25,747 bases of DNA, from NCBI GenBank assembly GCA_002423895.1, contig DIOL01000028.1, forward strand, positions 1 through 25,747. Direction: 5' to 3'. Under the pieces are notes generated by a model, which saw only the letters and a list, made by a program, of their open reading frames with translations, made no database searches and was not told the origin of the DNA. The DNA comes from Bacteroidales bacterium UBA5515. Lineage in GTDB: Bacteria > Bacteroidota > Bacteroidia > Bacteroidales > P3. Each line of letters opens with the position of its first letter. Within the stretch, counting starts at the first letter, position 1. The translations under genes were made by a program, and so were the position numbers. Positions 5,926 to 15,499 of this stretch are shown here, one piece after another.

Positions 5926-6639
5926 ATGAATAAAAGAAAAATTTTCGGTCATTTGTGTATTAGATTGGGTATTGATTTTTATTGCCCAAACTGTCAAGGT
6001 TCAAATATTATAAAAAGTGGATTAACCATAAAAAAGAAACAACGATATTTCTGTAAAGAATGCAAAAAGAGATTTGTTAAAGAATACGTATATAAAGCTT
6101 ATAACCCATCATTAAATAAAAAGATAATTACTCTAACAAAAGAAGGATTAGGAATACGAAGCACAGCAAGAATACTAAGAATATCAACCACAACATTAAT
6201 GAAAAGAATTATTATGATATCAAAATCAATAAAACAACCTGCAATATCTACAGGTAAAAGTTATGAAGTTGATGAGATGAGAATATTTATTGGGAGCAAA
6301 AAACGTATGCGATGGATAGTTTATGCATTAGACAGAGAAAATAAATTCGTAGTTTCTTTTAATATAGGGAGAAGAACTAACAGTACATTAAAAAAAGTTA
6401 TCCAAACCCTTGAACAATCCCGAGCAAAGAAAATCTATACAGACAAGCTAAAAAACTATCTGTACATGATAGATAAAAAGTTACATTGTTCAAAACACAG
6501 AAGTACTAACCATATAGAACGTCATAACCTAACTTTGCGAACACATCTAAAAAGACTTAATAGAAAAACAATATGTTTTAGTAGAAGCACATTAATGCTT
6601 TTTTCAATAATGAAGATATATTTTTGGGCAGAAAATTGA
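5926..6639 (+). CDS. IS1-family transposase, intact single frame
   Basis: 237 residues, normal for single-ORF IS1-family transposases. An N-terminal zinc ribbon is visible (CPNC about 20 residues in, then CKECKKRF), followed by a helix-turn-helix region (LGIRSTARILRIS). The catalytic DDE-type residues appear as the Asp in YEVDEM, the Asp in YTDKLKNY and the Glu in NHIERHN. The HIERHNLTLRTH, then LNRKT, then FSRST pattern is typical of IS1. The ATG at 5926 is preferred to an upstream GTG at 5905 because the ribbon then sits at the usual distance from the N terminus. No frameshift or stop interrupts it. Terminal inverted repeats and a target duplication could not be identified, so element limits are not given. 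It lies between array C and a remnant of a T9SS sorting domain. Confidence 0.88.
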   Translation: MNKRKIFGHLCIRLGIDFYCPNCQGSNIIKSGLTIKKKQRYFCKECKKRFVKEYVYKAYNPSLNKKIITLTKEGLGIRSTARILRISTTTLMKRIIMISKSIKQPAISTGKSYEVDEMRIFIGSKKRMRWIVYALDRENKFVVSFNIGRRTNSTLKKVIQTLEQSRAKKIYTDKLKNYLYMIDKKLHCSKHRSTNHIERHNLTLRTHLKRLNRKTICFSRSTLMLFSIMKIYFWAEN

Positions 6640-6672
6640 GCATTTAATTTTAAAATAAACAAAGAACCAAAG

Positions 6673-6717
6673 CTCAATGGGAAAACTATTAGTAGAAAAC
6701 TTATTATAGGAAAATAA
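6673..6717 (+). pseudogene. Remnant of a T9SS C-terminal sorting domain
   Basis: Codons from 6676 read NGKTISRKLIIGK then stop, one residue different from the C terminus of the next gene (NGKTISGKLIIGK at 8320-8361). The DNA match is also close and ends abruptly at about 6674 on the left, 34 bases after the transposase stop. No start or upstream coding sequence survives. It is most likely the tail of a tandem paralogue removed by the IS1 insertion or by island growth. Confidence 0.7.
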
Positions 6718-6840
6718 GAAGTAAGCCTAAAATACTTTTGAAAATAGGCCAAAAAAAGTAACTTAGTAACTATTTTGACTAAAATACAAGCTTAGAAAAT
6801 ATTTTTTACGATTTATATGCTATTTTATTTCAAAAATATA

Positions 6841-6848
6841 TACATTTG
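6841..6848 (+). promoter_or_regulatory. Bacteroidota -7 box TACATTTG
   Basis: TACATTTG matches TAnnTTTG and lies 28 bases before the ATG of the T9SS-exported protein, leaving a leader of about 20-25 bases. The -33 element is not clear. Confidence 0.55.
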
Positions 6849-6876
6849 CACAAACAAATTAATAAAAATTAACCTA

Positions 6877-8361
6877 ATGAAAAAGATAATATTTGTTCTT
6901 TTAGCATTATTCACATGTGTTGGTGTTAATGCTCAAGCTCTTCAGGAAGTTTACCATAATGATAAAATGGTTATTAAAGATTTTAATAAAACATATCAAT
7001 ACAATAGTGTAAGCTTTATTGATAATCAAGATAATGAAGATGCTTTAATTTATGTTAGGGACTCTATTCCTTCTATTAAGTTAATCAATACTAATTTGGA
7101 TGTATCGGATATTTGCAATTTCCCTGATGGAACAACAACTTTCCTAAAACTAAATAATAAATTCTATGGATATAATTATTTTTGGGATACAACAACAAAT
7201 GTAAATAATCTAAATTTAATTAGAATGGATAGCTCAGGAAGTATGCTATCAAGTCATGTTATTAGAAACAGTAATGAAGATTCATTATATTGGATGCTCC
7301 AAAAGGTTATTCTACTGAATAATAAAGAAATTTTATTTTCATTTATAGCATCTCCTACCTACCCTTCAATTTTTGAATTTACATATACAAAACTTATAAA
7401 GGTCGATACAATGGGTAATGTATTAAGAACAAAAAACTTTAATGATTCAATAAGTGTTATTGATATAGGTTATTTAGACAATCAAGTTTTATATTCATTT
7501 ATACATAATTCATTTACACAAGAAAGAAATAAGATTTACTTCCTTAATAGAGAAACATTGGAAATTGAAGATAGTATTGTAGGCTATAGTGCAACAAATA
7601 TGAAAGAAATTAATGATTCTACACTAACTTTTTTGGGTGAAAATGGAAAGGAAATTCATTATATGCCTTATTTAATATTATGCCCTACTTTCGATTACTA
7701 TATATATAATAAAAACACAAAATTTACTCATCCTATTGCAAGAATTTACAATTACTTATACGATAATGTTTTTCTATTTTGGAATTACTTTGATGGTTTT
7801 GGTGGTACTGAGAAAAATAAAATTGATTTTATTAATCAAGATTCAATATATTCAGTTTTTAACCTTAGAGAATTAACTCTTTCTTCTGATAGATATATTG
7901 GATTTGGAATAATTAATTACAAACAATCTGGAGATACAAACTTTGTTTATAAAATAATTTACAATGACTCAACAATAAATTTTATCGCTTTAGATGAAAT
8001 AAAAGCCACAAGGGATGGAGGTGCAATTTTGCTTATTGGATATAATTTAAAAAATTGTATTGTGAAGTTCATGCCAAATGGATTAACAAGTATATTGGAT
8101 ATTGAAACAAAAGAAAAGGAAACAATTAAAGTTTATCCTAATCCTGCAAAAGATTATATTTATGTTGATATTGAAGCAAATAATTTCAAAAAAGGAGAAA
8201 TAGAGTTATTTGACATACAGGGTAAATTAGTAAAAAAAACCAAGTTAGAAAGCAAACAAGGAAATAGGATTAATGTTTCTTCTTTTAAAGCAGGAGCATA
8301 TACCTATAATGTAAATATCAATGGGAAAACTATTAGCGGAAAACTTATTATAGGGAAATAA
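6877..8361 (+). CDS. Secreted protein with T9SS type A sorting domain
   Basis: 494 residues. The start at 6877 gives a clean signal peptide (MKKIIFVLLALF, ending about VNAQA); an in-frame start 60 bases upstream would precede the promoter box. The central 400 residues are rich in Asn, Asp and aromatic residues, with repeated short strands (for example LIKVDTMGNVLRTKNF), suggesting a beta-rich extracellular domain such as a propeller, but no named family is recognised. The C terminus (about 419-494) is a classic T9SS type A sorting domain: VYPNPAKDYIYV, then IELFDIQGKLV and NGKTISGKLIIGK. The protein should cross the inner membrane by Sec and the outer membrane by T9SS, with removal of the C-terminal signal. 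Related machinery genes (PorP/SprF and PorE types) lie at 22509-25462. Confidence 0.85.
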   Translation: MKKIIFVLLALFTCVGVNAQALQEVYHNDKMVIKDFNKTYQYNSVSFIDNQDNEDALIYVRDSIPSIKLINTNLDVSDICNFPDGTTTFLKLNNKFYGYNYFWDTTTNVNNLNLIRMDSSGSMLSSHVIRNSNEDSLYWMLQKVILLNNKEILFSFIASPTYPSIFEFTYTKLIKVDTMGNVLRTKNFNDSISVIDIGYLDNQVLYSFIHNSFTQERNKIYFLNRETLEIEDSIVGYSATNMKEINDSTLTFLGENGKEIHYMPYLILCPTFDYYIYNKNTKFTHPIARIYNYLYDNVFLFWNYFDGFGGTEKNKIDFINQDSIYSVFNLRELTLSSDRYIGFGIINYKQSGDTNFVYKIIYNDSTINFIALDEIKATRDGGAILLIGYNLKNCIVKFMPNGLTSILDIETKEKETIKVYPNPAKDYIYVDIEANNFKKGEIELFDIQGKLVKKTKLESKQGNRINVSSFKAGAYTYNVNINGKTISGKLIIGK

Positions 8362-8467
8362 GTTACAAGACTAAAAATATTTATTGTTTTTATTTATCCA
8401 TTTGTATACTTATTATTTAAATAGAAAAACAATTTAGGAATTAAGGAAACATTAAAATAAAACCTTT

Positions 8468-8845
8468 ATGAAAAAAAAGTATATTTTTATTGCAATTATT
8501 GGAGCTATAGCCCTTATTGCCATTTTTACTAATCCTTCAACAGATGAACATAAGGAGGCTATGAAGAACAAACTTAACTCCCTTTTGCAGGAAAACTTAA
8601 AGCAAGAATTTACTGAAATGAATGGGACAGCACAAGCTTTTACTATGATGCTTGGTGGTGCAGTTTTGGATGGGTTTGCAGATAATGCAATTAGTAGGGA
8701 TAATTATATTCTGTTTTCTACAACAAAAATGACTATAGATGGCGAAAGTAAAATTGTTGGCATTGGTGCATTTGGAAATGTTTTTATTTCAAACAAAATT
8801 GACGAAGCTGTAGAGCAAAGACTTCAAAATAAGGAAGAATTTTAA
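8468..8845 (+). CDS. Small membrane-anchored protein, probably DUF4359 family
   Basis: 125 residues: MKKKY, one N-terminal membrane segment (about 5-20), then TNPSTDEHKEAMKNKL, and a C-terminal part with NYILFSTTKM and VGIGAFGNVFI. The TNPS motif directly after the membrane segment and the late FS plus VGIGAFG motif resemble DUF4359 proteins, whose function is unknown. It could also be an unrelated anchored periplasmic protein. It stands 106 bases after the T9SS protein, with no strong promoter visible. Confidence 0.6.
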   Translation: MKKKYIFIAIIGAIALIAIFTNPSTDEHKEAMKNKLNSLLQENLKQEFTEMNGTAQAFTMMLGGAVLDGFADNAISRDNYILFSTTKMTIDGESKIVGIGAFGNVFISNKIDEAVEQRLQNKEEF

Positions 8846-8966
8846 TTAGCACTTTAAATCTTTTATTTCTTCTTCTCTTTACCTTATCAATCTATTTATC
8901 TTTGGCTAAAGTAATAAGAAGTTCGTCTAAAATTCTATTTATAGTTTTTATTTTATATTTATTTTG

Positions 8967-8974
8967 TACCTTTG
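8967..8974 (+). promoter_or_regulatory. Bacteroidota -7 box TACCTTTG upstream of the M17 peptidase
   Basis: TACCTTTG fits TAnnTTTG and sits 26 bases before the ATG at 9001. It argues that the true start is 9001 and not an in-frame TTG at 8902. Confidence 0.55.
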
Positions 8975-9000
8975 TATGTTTATTTACAAAACATAAGTTT

Positions 9001-10443
9001 ATGATTACTATAGATAAATTATTAAGCCCTAAGAAAGAATTTTCTAACGTTATTTTGTTTGATGAAAATGATAGTTTCAATCATTTGCTCCTTAATCAAG
9101 ATCAAGAGGCTTACATAAATAACGAACATAAAGAAAACAAAAGAACTTTCTTCACTTTCAATCACCTGTCTCATTGGTTGATTGTAATTATTTACCCTAT
9201 CAAAAAAACTGCTCACCAAACTAATGAAGAGTTAAGAAAGATTGGTGCTGTGGCTTTAGATTTTTTTGATAAAGAGTATATTAAAAACATTAACCTCCTT
9301 TCCAATGCTTCAAAAGAAGAAACTTTAAGTTTTGTGGAAGGCGTTTGTTTGGCAAGCTATTGTTTTGACAACTACAAAACTGACCCTTCAAGACTTATTC
9401 ATCCTTTTGACCATATATCAATTATTCATAATGATATTGAAATAGATGAGATAAATCATTTAAGAATAGTTTGTGAAGCTATTGAGAAATGTAAGGATTT
9501 GGTTAATGAGCCTGTTTGTACTTTAAATGCTGAAGGTTTGGCTGCTGCTTTTGTTAATATGAGTCAAGAAGCCAACATAAGAGTTGAGGTTTTGAACAAG
9601 GAAGCTATTGAAAAACTCCAAATGGGTGGTCTTCTGGCTGTAAATAAGGGAAGTATTGACCCTCCTACTTTTACAATTATGGAATATAAGCCAAGTAATC
9701 CACTAAATAATCAACCTTTGGCTTTGGTTGGTAAGGGTTTGGTTTACGACACTGGAGGCTTGAACATTAAGCCTGGTGATTATATGAATGATATGAAGAG
9801 TGATATGGCTGGTGCTGCAACAATGGCAAGTGTTATTTATGCAGCTGCTCGCTTAAATCTTCCTATTCACATAATTGGTCTTTTCCCTGCAACTGACAAC
9901 CGTCCTTGTGGTAATGCTTTTGCTTCAGGAGATATTGTAAATATGTATGATGGGACAAATGTTGAAGTTGTTAACACTGATGCTGAAGGTAGAATGATTT
10001 TGGCCGATGCTTTAGCTTATGCAAAACAGTTTAACCCATCTTTAATAATTGATGCTGCTACTCTTACTGGTGCTGCATCACGTGCAATTGGTCCTTTTGG
10101 CATTTGTGCAATTGAAAATCATGCAGGAATGTATTTGGGAGATTTGAAACAAGCCGGAAAAGATGTTTATGAAAGAATTGCAGAATTTCCTTTTTGGGAA
10201 GAATATGATGAATTGATTAAAAGTGAGATTGCAGATATTAAGAATTCTGGAGAAAGCTATGCAGGAATGATTACTGCAGGAAAGTTCCTTTCTCATTTTA
10301 CAAGCGAATATCCATTCATTCATTTAGATATTGCAGGTGTTGCTTTCAATGAAAAGAAAAAAAGCTATATGGGCTATGGCGCTACTGGCTTTGGAATTCG
10401 ATTAATGATTAAATTTATAGAAAAATACTTTATACAAAAATAA
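9001..10443 (+). CDS. Leucyl aminopeptidase, M17 family
   Basis: 480 residues, typical for the family; a cytosolic two-metal peptidase that removes N-terminal residues. Key residues are all present: K245 and D250 in GKGLVYDTGG, K257 in NIKPG, D268 in MKSDMAGAA, and D327, E329 and R331 in the signature NTDAEGRM. The N-terminal third is divergent, as usual in Bacteroidota members. The frame is open upstream to 8902, but that extension would add an unlikely hydrophobic segment and would contain the promoter box; ATG 9001 is chosen. It heads a compact + strand run: the next gene, pdxA, begins 1 base after its stop. Substrate preference cannot be read from sequence. Confidence 0.92.
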   Translation: MITIDKLLSPKKEFSNVILFDENDSFNHLLLNQDQEAYINNEHKENKRTFFTFNHLSHWLIVIIYPIKKTAHQTNEELRKIGAVALDFFDKEYIKNINLLSNASKEETLSFVEGVCLASYCFDNYKTDPSRLIHPFDHISIIHNDIEIDEINHLRIVCEAIEKCKDLVNEPVCTLNAEGLAAAFVNMSQEANIRVEVLNKEAIEKLQMGGLLAVNKGSIDPPTFTIMEYKPSNPLNNQPLALVGKGLVYDTGGLNIKPGDYMNDMKSDMAGAATMASVIYAAARLNLPIHIIGLFPATDNRPCGNAFASGDIVNMYDGTNVEVVNTDAEGRMILADALAYAKQFNPSLIIDAATLTGAASRAIGPFGICAIENHAGMYLGDLKQAGKDVYERIAEFPFWEEYDELIKSEIADIKNSGESYAGMITAGKFLSHFTSEYPFIHLDIAGVAFNEKKKSYMGYGATGFGIRLMIKFIEKYFIQK

Positions 10444-10444
10444 T

Positions 10445-11587
10445 ATGGACAATAAAAATTTAGACAAGAATAAGAATACTCAATCTAAATGTTCTAACAT
10501 TACTATTGGTATTTCACAAGGTGATTTTAATGGTATTGGTTACGAAGTTCTTTTGAAATGTTTTTCAGACCCAAGAGTATTGGAAAGTTTTACTCCAATT
10601 CTTTATGGCTCTTCCAAAATCCTTTCTTATTATAAGAAGATGGTTGATTTGCCTAATTTCCCTTTCACAAACATTAAACATACTGACCAAGCTGAAAAAG
10701 GTAAGCTTAACATATTAAATATTGTTCAGGAAGAAGTAAAGATTGATGTTGGACAAGCTACAGAAATTGCTGGAGAATTGGCAGCTTTAAGTCTTAATAT
10801 GGCTGCTGAAGATTTGATGAAAGATAAATTTGATGCATTGGTAACTAATCCAATTAACAAAAAGAATATTCAATCACCTACATTCCACTTCCCTGGTCAT
10901 ACAGAATATCTTACAAAGAAATTTGGAGCAAGAGACTCTTTAATGATTATGGCTTGTGATAAAATCAAAATTGGTATTCTTACAAACCACCTTGCATTGA
11001 AAGATGTTCCAAGTGTTGTTACTGAAGATTTGGTTTTAAGAAAGCTTAGAATTTTTGACCAGTCACTTAAGAGAGATTTTGCTATTCGTATGCCTAAGAT
11101 TGCTGTTTTGGCATTAAATCCTCATGCTGGAGACCATGGAGTTAATGGAGATGAAGACGAACAAATTATTATGCCAGCTATCAAAAAGGCATTTAATGAA
11201 AATATTCTTGCATTTGGACCTTTCCCTTCTGATGGTTTCTTTGGTATGGGTGAGTTTAAAAATTACGATGGTGTTTTAGCTCTTTATCACGATCAAGGTT
11301 TAATTCCATTTAAGCTGATGAGTTTCTATAGTGGAGTTAACTTCACTGCAGGATTACCTTATGTTAGAACTTCTCCTGCTCATGGTACAGCTTACCATAT
11401 TGCAGGAAAGAATGTAGCAAATCCTGACAGTTTCCGCAATGCTGTTTTTATGGCAATGGATATTTGCAGAAACAGAATGGAATATGATGAGCTAACAGCT
11501 GATGTTCTTCAAATTTCAAAGAAAGATCATATTGTTGATGAAGATATAACAAATGAGCTTCAAAAAGACGATGAGCCAACTCTATAA
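10445..11587 (+). CDS. pdxA: 4-hydroxythreonine-4-phosphate dehydrogenase PdxA
   Basis: 380 residues. PdxA oxidises 4-phosphohydroxy-L-threonine with NAD(P) in the DXP-dependent pyridoxal phosphate pathway. The family's metal-binding histidines are visible: H182 (TNHLAL), H227 (NPHAGDHG) and H282 (YHDQGLIPFK); GHTEYL at 151-156 and TSPAHGTAYHIAGK are further family motifs. The N terminus carries about 17 extra polar residues (Lys/Asn-rich) before the ITIGISQGDFNGIG start of the fold. Spacing of 1 base after the peptidase and a short overlap with ligA argue for co-transcription. No other pdx genes are in the window. Confidence 0.95.
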   Translation: MDNKNLDKNKNTQSKCSNITIGISQGDFNGIGYEVLLKCFSDPRVLESFTPILYGSSKILSYYKKMVDLPNFPFTNIKHTDQAEKGKLNILNIVQEEVKIDVGQATEIAGELAALSLNMAAEDLMKDKFDALVTNPINKKNIQSPTFHFPGHTEYLTKKFGARDSLMIMACDKIKIGILTNHLALKDVPSVVTEDLVLRKLRIFDQSLKRDFAIRMPKIAVLALNPHAGDHGVNGDEDEQIIMPAIKKAFNENILAFGPFPSDGFFGMGEFKNYDGVLALYHDQGLIPFKLMSFYSGVNFTAGLPYVRTSPAHGTAYHIAGKNVANPDSFRNAVFMAMDICRNRMEYDELTADVLQISKKDHIVDEDITNELQKDDEPTL

Positions 11588-13625
11588 CCAAATAATTGAA
11601 CTAAGAAAAGAAATTAACCAACATAACTATAACTACTATGTGTTGGACAATCCCACTATTTCCGACACTGAGTTTGACTTCAAATTAAAAGAACTTGAAA
11701 GCTTAGAGACTGAATACAAGAAAGAGAATCCAGAAATGGATGACTCTTTCTTTTCTTATTCCCCTACTCAAAGAGTTGGAGGCGAAACCAATAAAGCCTT
11801 TAAACAAGTAGAGCATAAATATAAAATGCTCTCTCTTGCCAATACTTATTCAATTGAGGAGATTAAAGATTTTGTAAAAAGAGCCGAAGAAGGAATTGGC
11901 TCAAACGAAGAATTGGAATGGGTTTGTGAGCTTAAATATGATGGAGTTGCAATAAGTTTGAATTATAAAAAAGGAAAACTTGTTCAAGCTCTTACTCGAG
12001 GAAATGGAGTTATTGGAGATGATATAACTGATAATATTAAAACCATACGTTCAATTCCTTTGGAACTTTTTGGAAATGATTATCCAGAAGAATTTGAAAT
12101 TAGAGGAGAAGTAATTTTTCCACACAAAGGTTTTGAAGAGTTTAATGCTCAAAAAATTGCTCAAGGTGAAGAACCTTTGGCTAATCCACGTAATGCAGCC
12201 TCTGGAAGTATTAAACTCCTTAATCCAAAAGAGACAGCAAAAAGAAAACTCGATTGTTTCCTCTATTTTCTTCTAACAGAAAACAACCCAGAATTAAATT
12301 CTCTAACTCATTATCAAAGACTTCAAAAAGCAAAGTCTTGGGGATTTAATATTCCTTCCTTTATGGCTATTTGCAATAAAATGGAAGATATTGAAGGCTT
12401 TATTGACTATTGGGATAAGGAAAGATTTAATTTGGGATTTGATATTGATGGTATTGTTTTAAAACTGAATAATACTAAACTTTGGGAAAGGCTTGGTTCA
12501 ACTGCCAAAAGTCCCCGTTGGGCAACAGCCTATAAGTTTAAAGCTCAAAGAAAGGAAACAAAACTTCTCAGCATTGAATATCAAGTGGGGAGAACTGGTG
12601 TAATTACTCCTGTTGCTAATTTTGAACCTGTTTTGCTTGGAGGAACAATTGTAAAAAGAGCCTCTTTGCATAATGCAGATATAATTGAGAAGCTCGATAT
12701 ACATACAAATGATTATTTATATGTAGAAAAAGGAGGAGAAATTATTCCAAAGATAATTGGAGTAAATATTGAAAAAAGAGAGCTTGGGGCTAAGAAAATA
12801 GAATATATAACTAATTGTCCTGAATGTAATACTACTTTAGTTAGAGAAGACACTGAAGCAGGACATTATTGTCCAAACTATAACCACTGCCCTGTTCAGA
12901 TATTAGGTCGCTTTGAACATTTTGCCAGTAAGAAAGCAATGAATATTGATACTCTTGGAGGAGAAAGGATAAAATACTTGCTTGACCATAAACTCATTAA
13001 TGATTTTGCTGATATTTATTTCCTAAAAGAAGAAGACCTTATAGGGGTTGGAAGTATGGATGAAAGCAAGAAAACCACAATTCAAGAAAAAGGAGCCACT
13101 AATCTTATTCAAGCCATTGAGGATTCAAAGAATATTCCTTTTGAAAGAGTGCTTTTTGGATTAGGAATTCGTTATGTTGGGGAAGTTGTTGCTAAGAAAC
13201 TTGCTAAACATTATAAGAATATAGATGGTCTAATTAATTCAAATTTCTTAGAGCTAACACAGGTGGATGAAATTGGAGATAAGATAGCTCAAAGTATAAT
13301 TGATTATTTCTCAAACGAAGAAAACTTAACACTTATCCAAAAACTAAAATCCAAAGGATTGAAATTTGAAATTGAAGAAACTTTCCTTAGCAACAGTCTT
13401 GAAGGATTAAGCTTTGTTGTAAGCGGTACCTTTGAAAATTACAGCAGAGAAGCTTTAAAGAAAACTATTGAGGATAATTCTGGAAAGGTTTTAAGTGGAG
13501 TAAGTGCAAAGGTAGATTACTTAGTTGCAGGAGACAAGATGGGACCAGAGAAAAAACGCAAAGCAGAGAAATTAGGAGTAAAAATAATAACAGAACAAGA
13601 GTTTAATTTAATGATAAATAAATAA
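11571..13625 (+). CDS. ligA: NAD-dependent DNA ligase LigA
   Basis: 684 residues, normal for bacterial LigA, which seals nicks in replication and repair. Domains in order: Ia region with HNYNYYVLDNPTISD near the N terminus, adenylation domain with KYDG (catalytic K122), OB domain, zinc finger with four Cys (CPEC, then CPNYNHC), helix-hairpin-helix region, and a C-terminal BRCT domain (SFVVSGTF to near the end). The ATG at 11571 overlaps the end of pdxA by 17 bases. An in-frame ATG at 11553 would add six residues; the later one is chosen because MSQLYNQIIEL fits the family's usual start, but the choice is not certain. Confidence 0.95.
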   Translation: MSQLYNQIIELRKEINQHNYNYYVLDNPTISDTEFDFKLKELESLETEYKKENPEMDDSFFSYSPTQRVGGETNKAFKQVEHKYKMLSLANTYSIEEIKDFVKRAEEGIGSNEELEWVCELKYDGVAISLNYKKGKLVQALTRGNGVIGDDITDNIKTIRSIPLELFGNDYPEEFEIRGEVIFPHKGFEEFNAQKIAQGEEPLANPRNAASGSIKLLNPKETAKRKLDCFLYFLLTENNPELNSLTHYQRLQKAKSWGFNIPSFMAICNKMEDIEGFIDYWDKERFNLGFDIDGIVLKLNNTKLWERLGSTAKSPRWATAYKFKAQRKETKLLSIEYQVGRTGVITPVANFEPVLLGGTIVKRASLHNADIIEKLDIHTNDYLYVEKGGEIIPKIIGVNIEKRELGAKKIEYITNCPECNTTLVREDTEAGHYCPNYNHCPVQILGRFEHFASKKAMNIDTLGGERIKYLLDHKLINDFADIYFLKEEDLIGVGSMDESKKTTIQEKGATNLIQAIEDSKNIPFERVLFGLGIRYVGEVVAKKLAKHYKNIDGLINSNFLELTQVDEIGDKIAQSIIDYFSNEENLTLIQKLKSKGLKFEIEETFLSNSLEGLSFVVSGTFENYSREALKKTIEDNSGKVLSGVSAKVDYLVAGDKMGPEKKRKAEKLGVKIITEQEFNLMINK

Positions 13626-13633
13626 AATACACT

Positions 13634-14080
13634 ATGAAAAAAATCATTTCAACCTTAGCATTATTACTAATAGTTAGTACAACTGCTTTTTGTCAAACAG
13701 ATAAAGAATATTCAGAAACTTTGAAAAAATTCTTTGAAATAAGCGGTAGTAATGCATCTGTAAGTGCAGGATTAGATCAAATGATGGAATTGTTAAAAAC
13801 ACAACTTCCTACCCTTGATGAAAAAGAATGGACTAAAGTTTATAAAGATATAATTGAAGAATCTATGAATGAATATATTGAAATGATTATTCCAATATAT
13901 CAAAAATACCTTACCAAAAGTGATTTGGAAGAAATGATAAAGTTTTATCAAACACCAATTGGTCAAAAGTTTTCTAAAAGCAATACTTCAATTACTAAAG
14001 ATGTAATGTCTGTTTCTCAAGAATGGGGAATGAAACTATCTTCAAAACTGATGGAAACAATTCAAAAGGAAAACGAATAA
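13634..14080 (+). CDS. Secreted DUF2059 protein
   Basis: 148 residues with a signal peptide (MKKIISTLALLL, cleaved about FCQTD). The remainder is helical and carries the DUF2059 pattern YQKYLTKSDLEEMIKFYQTPIGQKF across about residues 92-116. The family is common in Proteobacteria and Bacteroidota, predicted periplasmic, and without established function. It lies 8 bases after ligA and 40 before mtaB, so it probably belongs to the same transcript. Confidence 0.8.
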   Translation: MKKIISTLALLLIVSTTAFCQTDKEYSETLKKFFEISGSNASVSAGLDQMMELLKTQLPTLDEKEWTKVYKDIIEESMNEYIEMIIPIYQKYLTKSDLEEMIKFYQTPIGQKFSKSNTSITKDVMSVSQEWGMKLSSKLMETIQKENE

Positions 14081-14120
14081 TTCAAATAAAACAAAAAATC
14101 TCTTATAGTTTATTTTATAG

Positions 14121-15410
14121 ATGAAGAAAGTTGCATTTCATACTTTAGGATGTAAGCTTAATTTTGCTGAAAGCTCCGATTTGGCAAGAACATTTACTCA
14201 AAACAACTACGAACAAGTTTCCTCAAAAGAATTTGCAGATGTATATGTTATAAATACATGTACTGTTACTCAAGTGGCAGAAAAGAAATGCAGAAATGCC
14301 ATTCGTCAAGCTAATCATTTAAACCCTAATGCTACAATTGCTGTGATTGGTTGCTTTGCACAGCTTAATCCAAAAGAAATTGCAGAGATTGAAGGAGTTG
14401 ATATAATTTTAGGGAATGCTGATAAGCATAAATTATTTGAATACATTGAAAGCAAGGAAAAATTTGATGAGCATTTCAAAGAGGTTGTACCTATTGATAA
14501 TGTTAAAGAATTCGTTCCATCCTACTCTTTTGAAGACAGAACAAGGAGTTTCTTAAAAATACAAGATGGTTGTGACTATTTCTGTTCCTATTGTGCCATT
14601 CCTTTTGCAAGAGGAAGAAGCAGAAGCGACAACATTGAAAACACAATTAAAAAAGCCTATGAATTGGAAAAGGAAGGCAAGAAAGAAGTTGTGTTGACAG
14701 GAGTAAATATTGGAGATTTTGGAAAACATCAAGGCGAGGATTTCTTCGGTCTTGTTAAAGAGTTGGATAAGGTTGAACATATTGAAAGATATAGAATATC
14801 AAGCATTGAACCGAACCTGATTACAAATGAAATTATTGATTTTGTAAGCCAATCAAGAAGTTTCCTACCTCATTTTCATATCCCTTTGCAAGGCGGAACA
14901 AATTTCTTGCTTGAGAGGATGAAAAGAAAGTATAATAGAGAATTGTTTGAAGACAGAGTAAGATATATAAAGAAGGTTATGCCTCATGCATTTATTGCAG
15001 CAGATATAATTATTGGTTTCCCTGGAGAGAGTGAAGAAGAATTTAATGAAACAATTTCCTTTATTGAATCTCTTCCCCTATCCGCTCTACATGTGTTTAC
15101 ATATTCCGAAAGACCAAACTCTTTAGCAATAAAGTTTGAAGGAAAAGTTCCTGTAAATATTCGTAAAAAAAGAAGTCTGATAATGCAGGATATTTCCAAT
15201 AAAAAGAAAAAGGAATTTTACGAAAACAATATTGGATATAAAGCAAAAATACTTTGGGAAAGCGATAATGAAAAAGGAATGATGTATGGATTTTCAGACA
15301 ACTACATTAGAGTAGGCAGAAAGTTTGATGAAAAATACATTAACACCATAACCCAAGAAACCTTAGAAAACCTCAACTCAATAACTCAATGTTTTGAGAT
15401 AAAGGATTGA
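14121..15410 (+). CDS. mtaB: tRNA t6A37 methylthiotransferase MtaB
   Basis: 429 residues. A radical-SAM methylthiotransferase that converts t6A37 to ms2t6A in certain tRNAs, using two 4Fe-4S clusters. N-terminal cluster cysteines are C11 (TLGCKLN), C47 (NTCTV) and C78 (IGCFAQ). The radical-SAM cluster is C151, C155 and C158 (GCDYFCSYCAIPFARGRSRS). TLGCKLN and ARGRSRS distinguish MtaB from MiaB and RimO. The C terminus has a short TRAM-like region (KAKILWESDNEKGMMYGFSDNYIRVG in two pieces). It is the last gene of the + strand run and ends before a convergent terminator. Confidence 0.93.
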   Translation: MKKVAFHTLGCKLNFAESSDLARTFTQNNYEQVSSKEFADVYVINTCTVTQVAEKKCRNAIRQANHLNPNATIAVIGCFAQLNPKEIAEIEGVDIILGNADKHKLFEYIESKEKFDEHFKEVVPIDNVKEFVPSYSFEDRTRSFLKIQDGCDYFCSYCAIPFARGRSRSDNIENTIKKAYELEKEGKKEVVLTGVNIGDFGKHQGEDFFGLVKELDKVEHIERYRISSIEPNLITNEIIDFVSQSRSFLPHFHIPLQGGTNFLLERMKRKYNRELFEDRVRYIKKVMPHAFIAADIIIGFPGESEEEFNETISFIESLPLSALHVFTYSERPNSLAIKFEGKVPVNIRKKRSLIMQDISNKKKKEFYENNIGYKAKILWESDNEKGMMYGFSDNYIRVGRKFDEKYINTITQETLENLNSITQCFEIKD

Positions 15411-15499
15411 TAAATTCAAAATATACTACTTGTATTATCAATAAACTTAAGACTTAAATTCAATAAATACAAGTACAATATATTGAATAATGAACTCCA

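Noticed and set aside
5895..6651. ATTTAATTTT at 5895-5904 and 6642-6651 as a target duplication of IS1
   Set aside because: The left copy is only 21 bases before the transposase ATG and no inverted repeats lie inside it; the word is common in AT-rich sequence.
5869..6737. AAGTATTTTA (5869-5878) and TAAAATACTT (6728-6737) as IS1 terminal inverted repeats
   Set aside because: Only 10 AT-rich bases, and the T9SS tail remnant would then lie inside the element; chance match is more likely. Still worth testing against other copies.
8902..9000. Upstream start of the M17 peptidase giving a hydrophobic N terminus
   Set aside because: A promoter box (8967-8974) lies inside the extension and the family is cytosolic without a signal segment.
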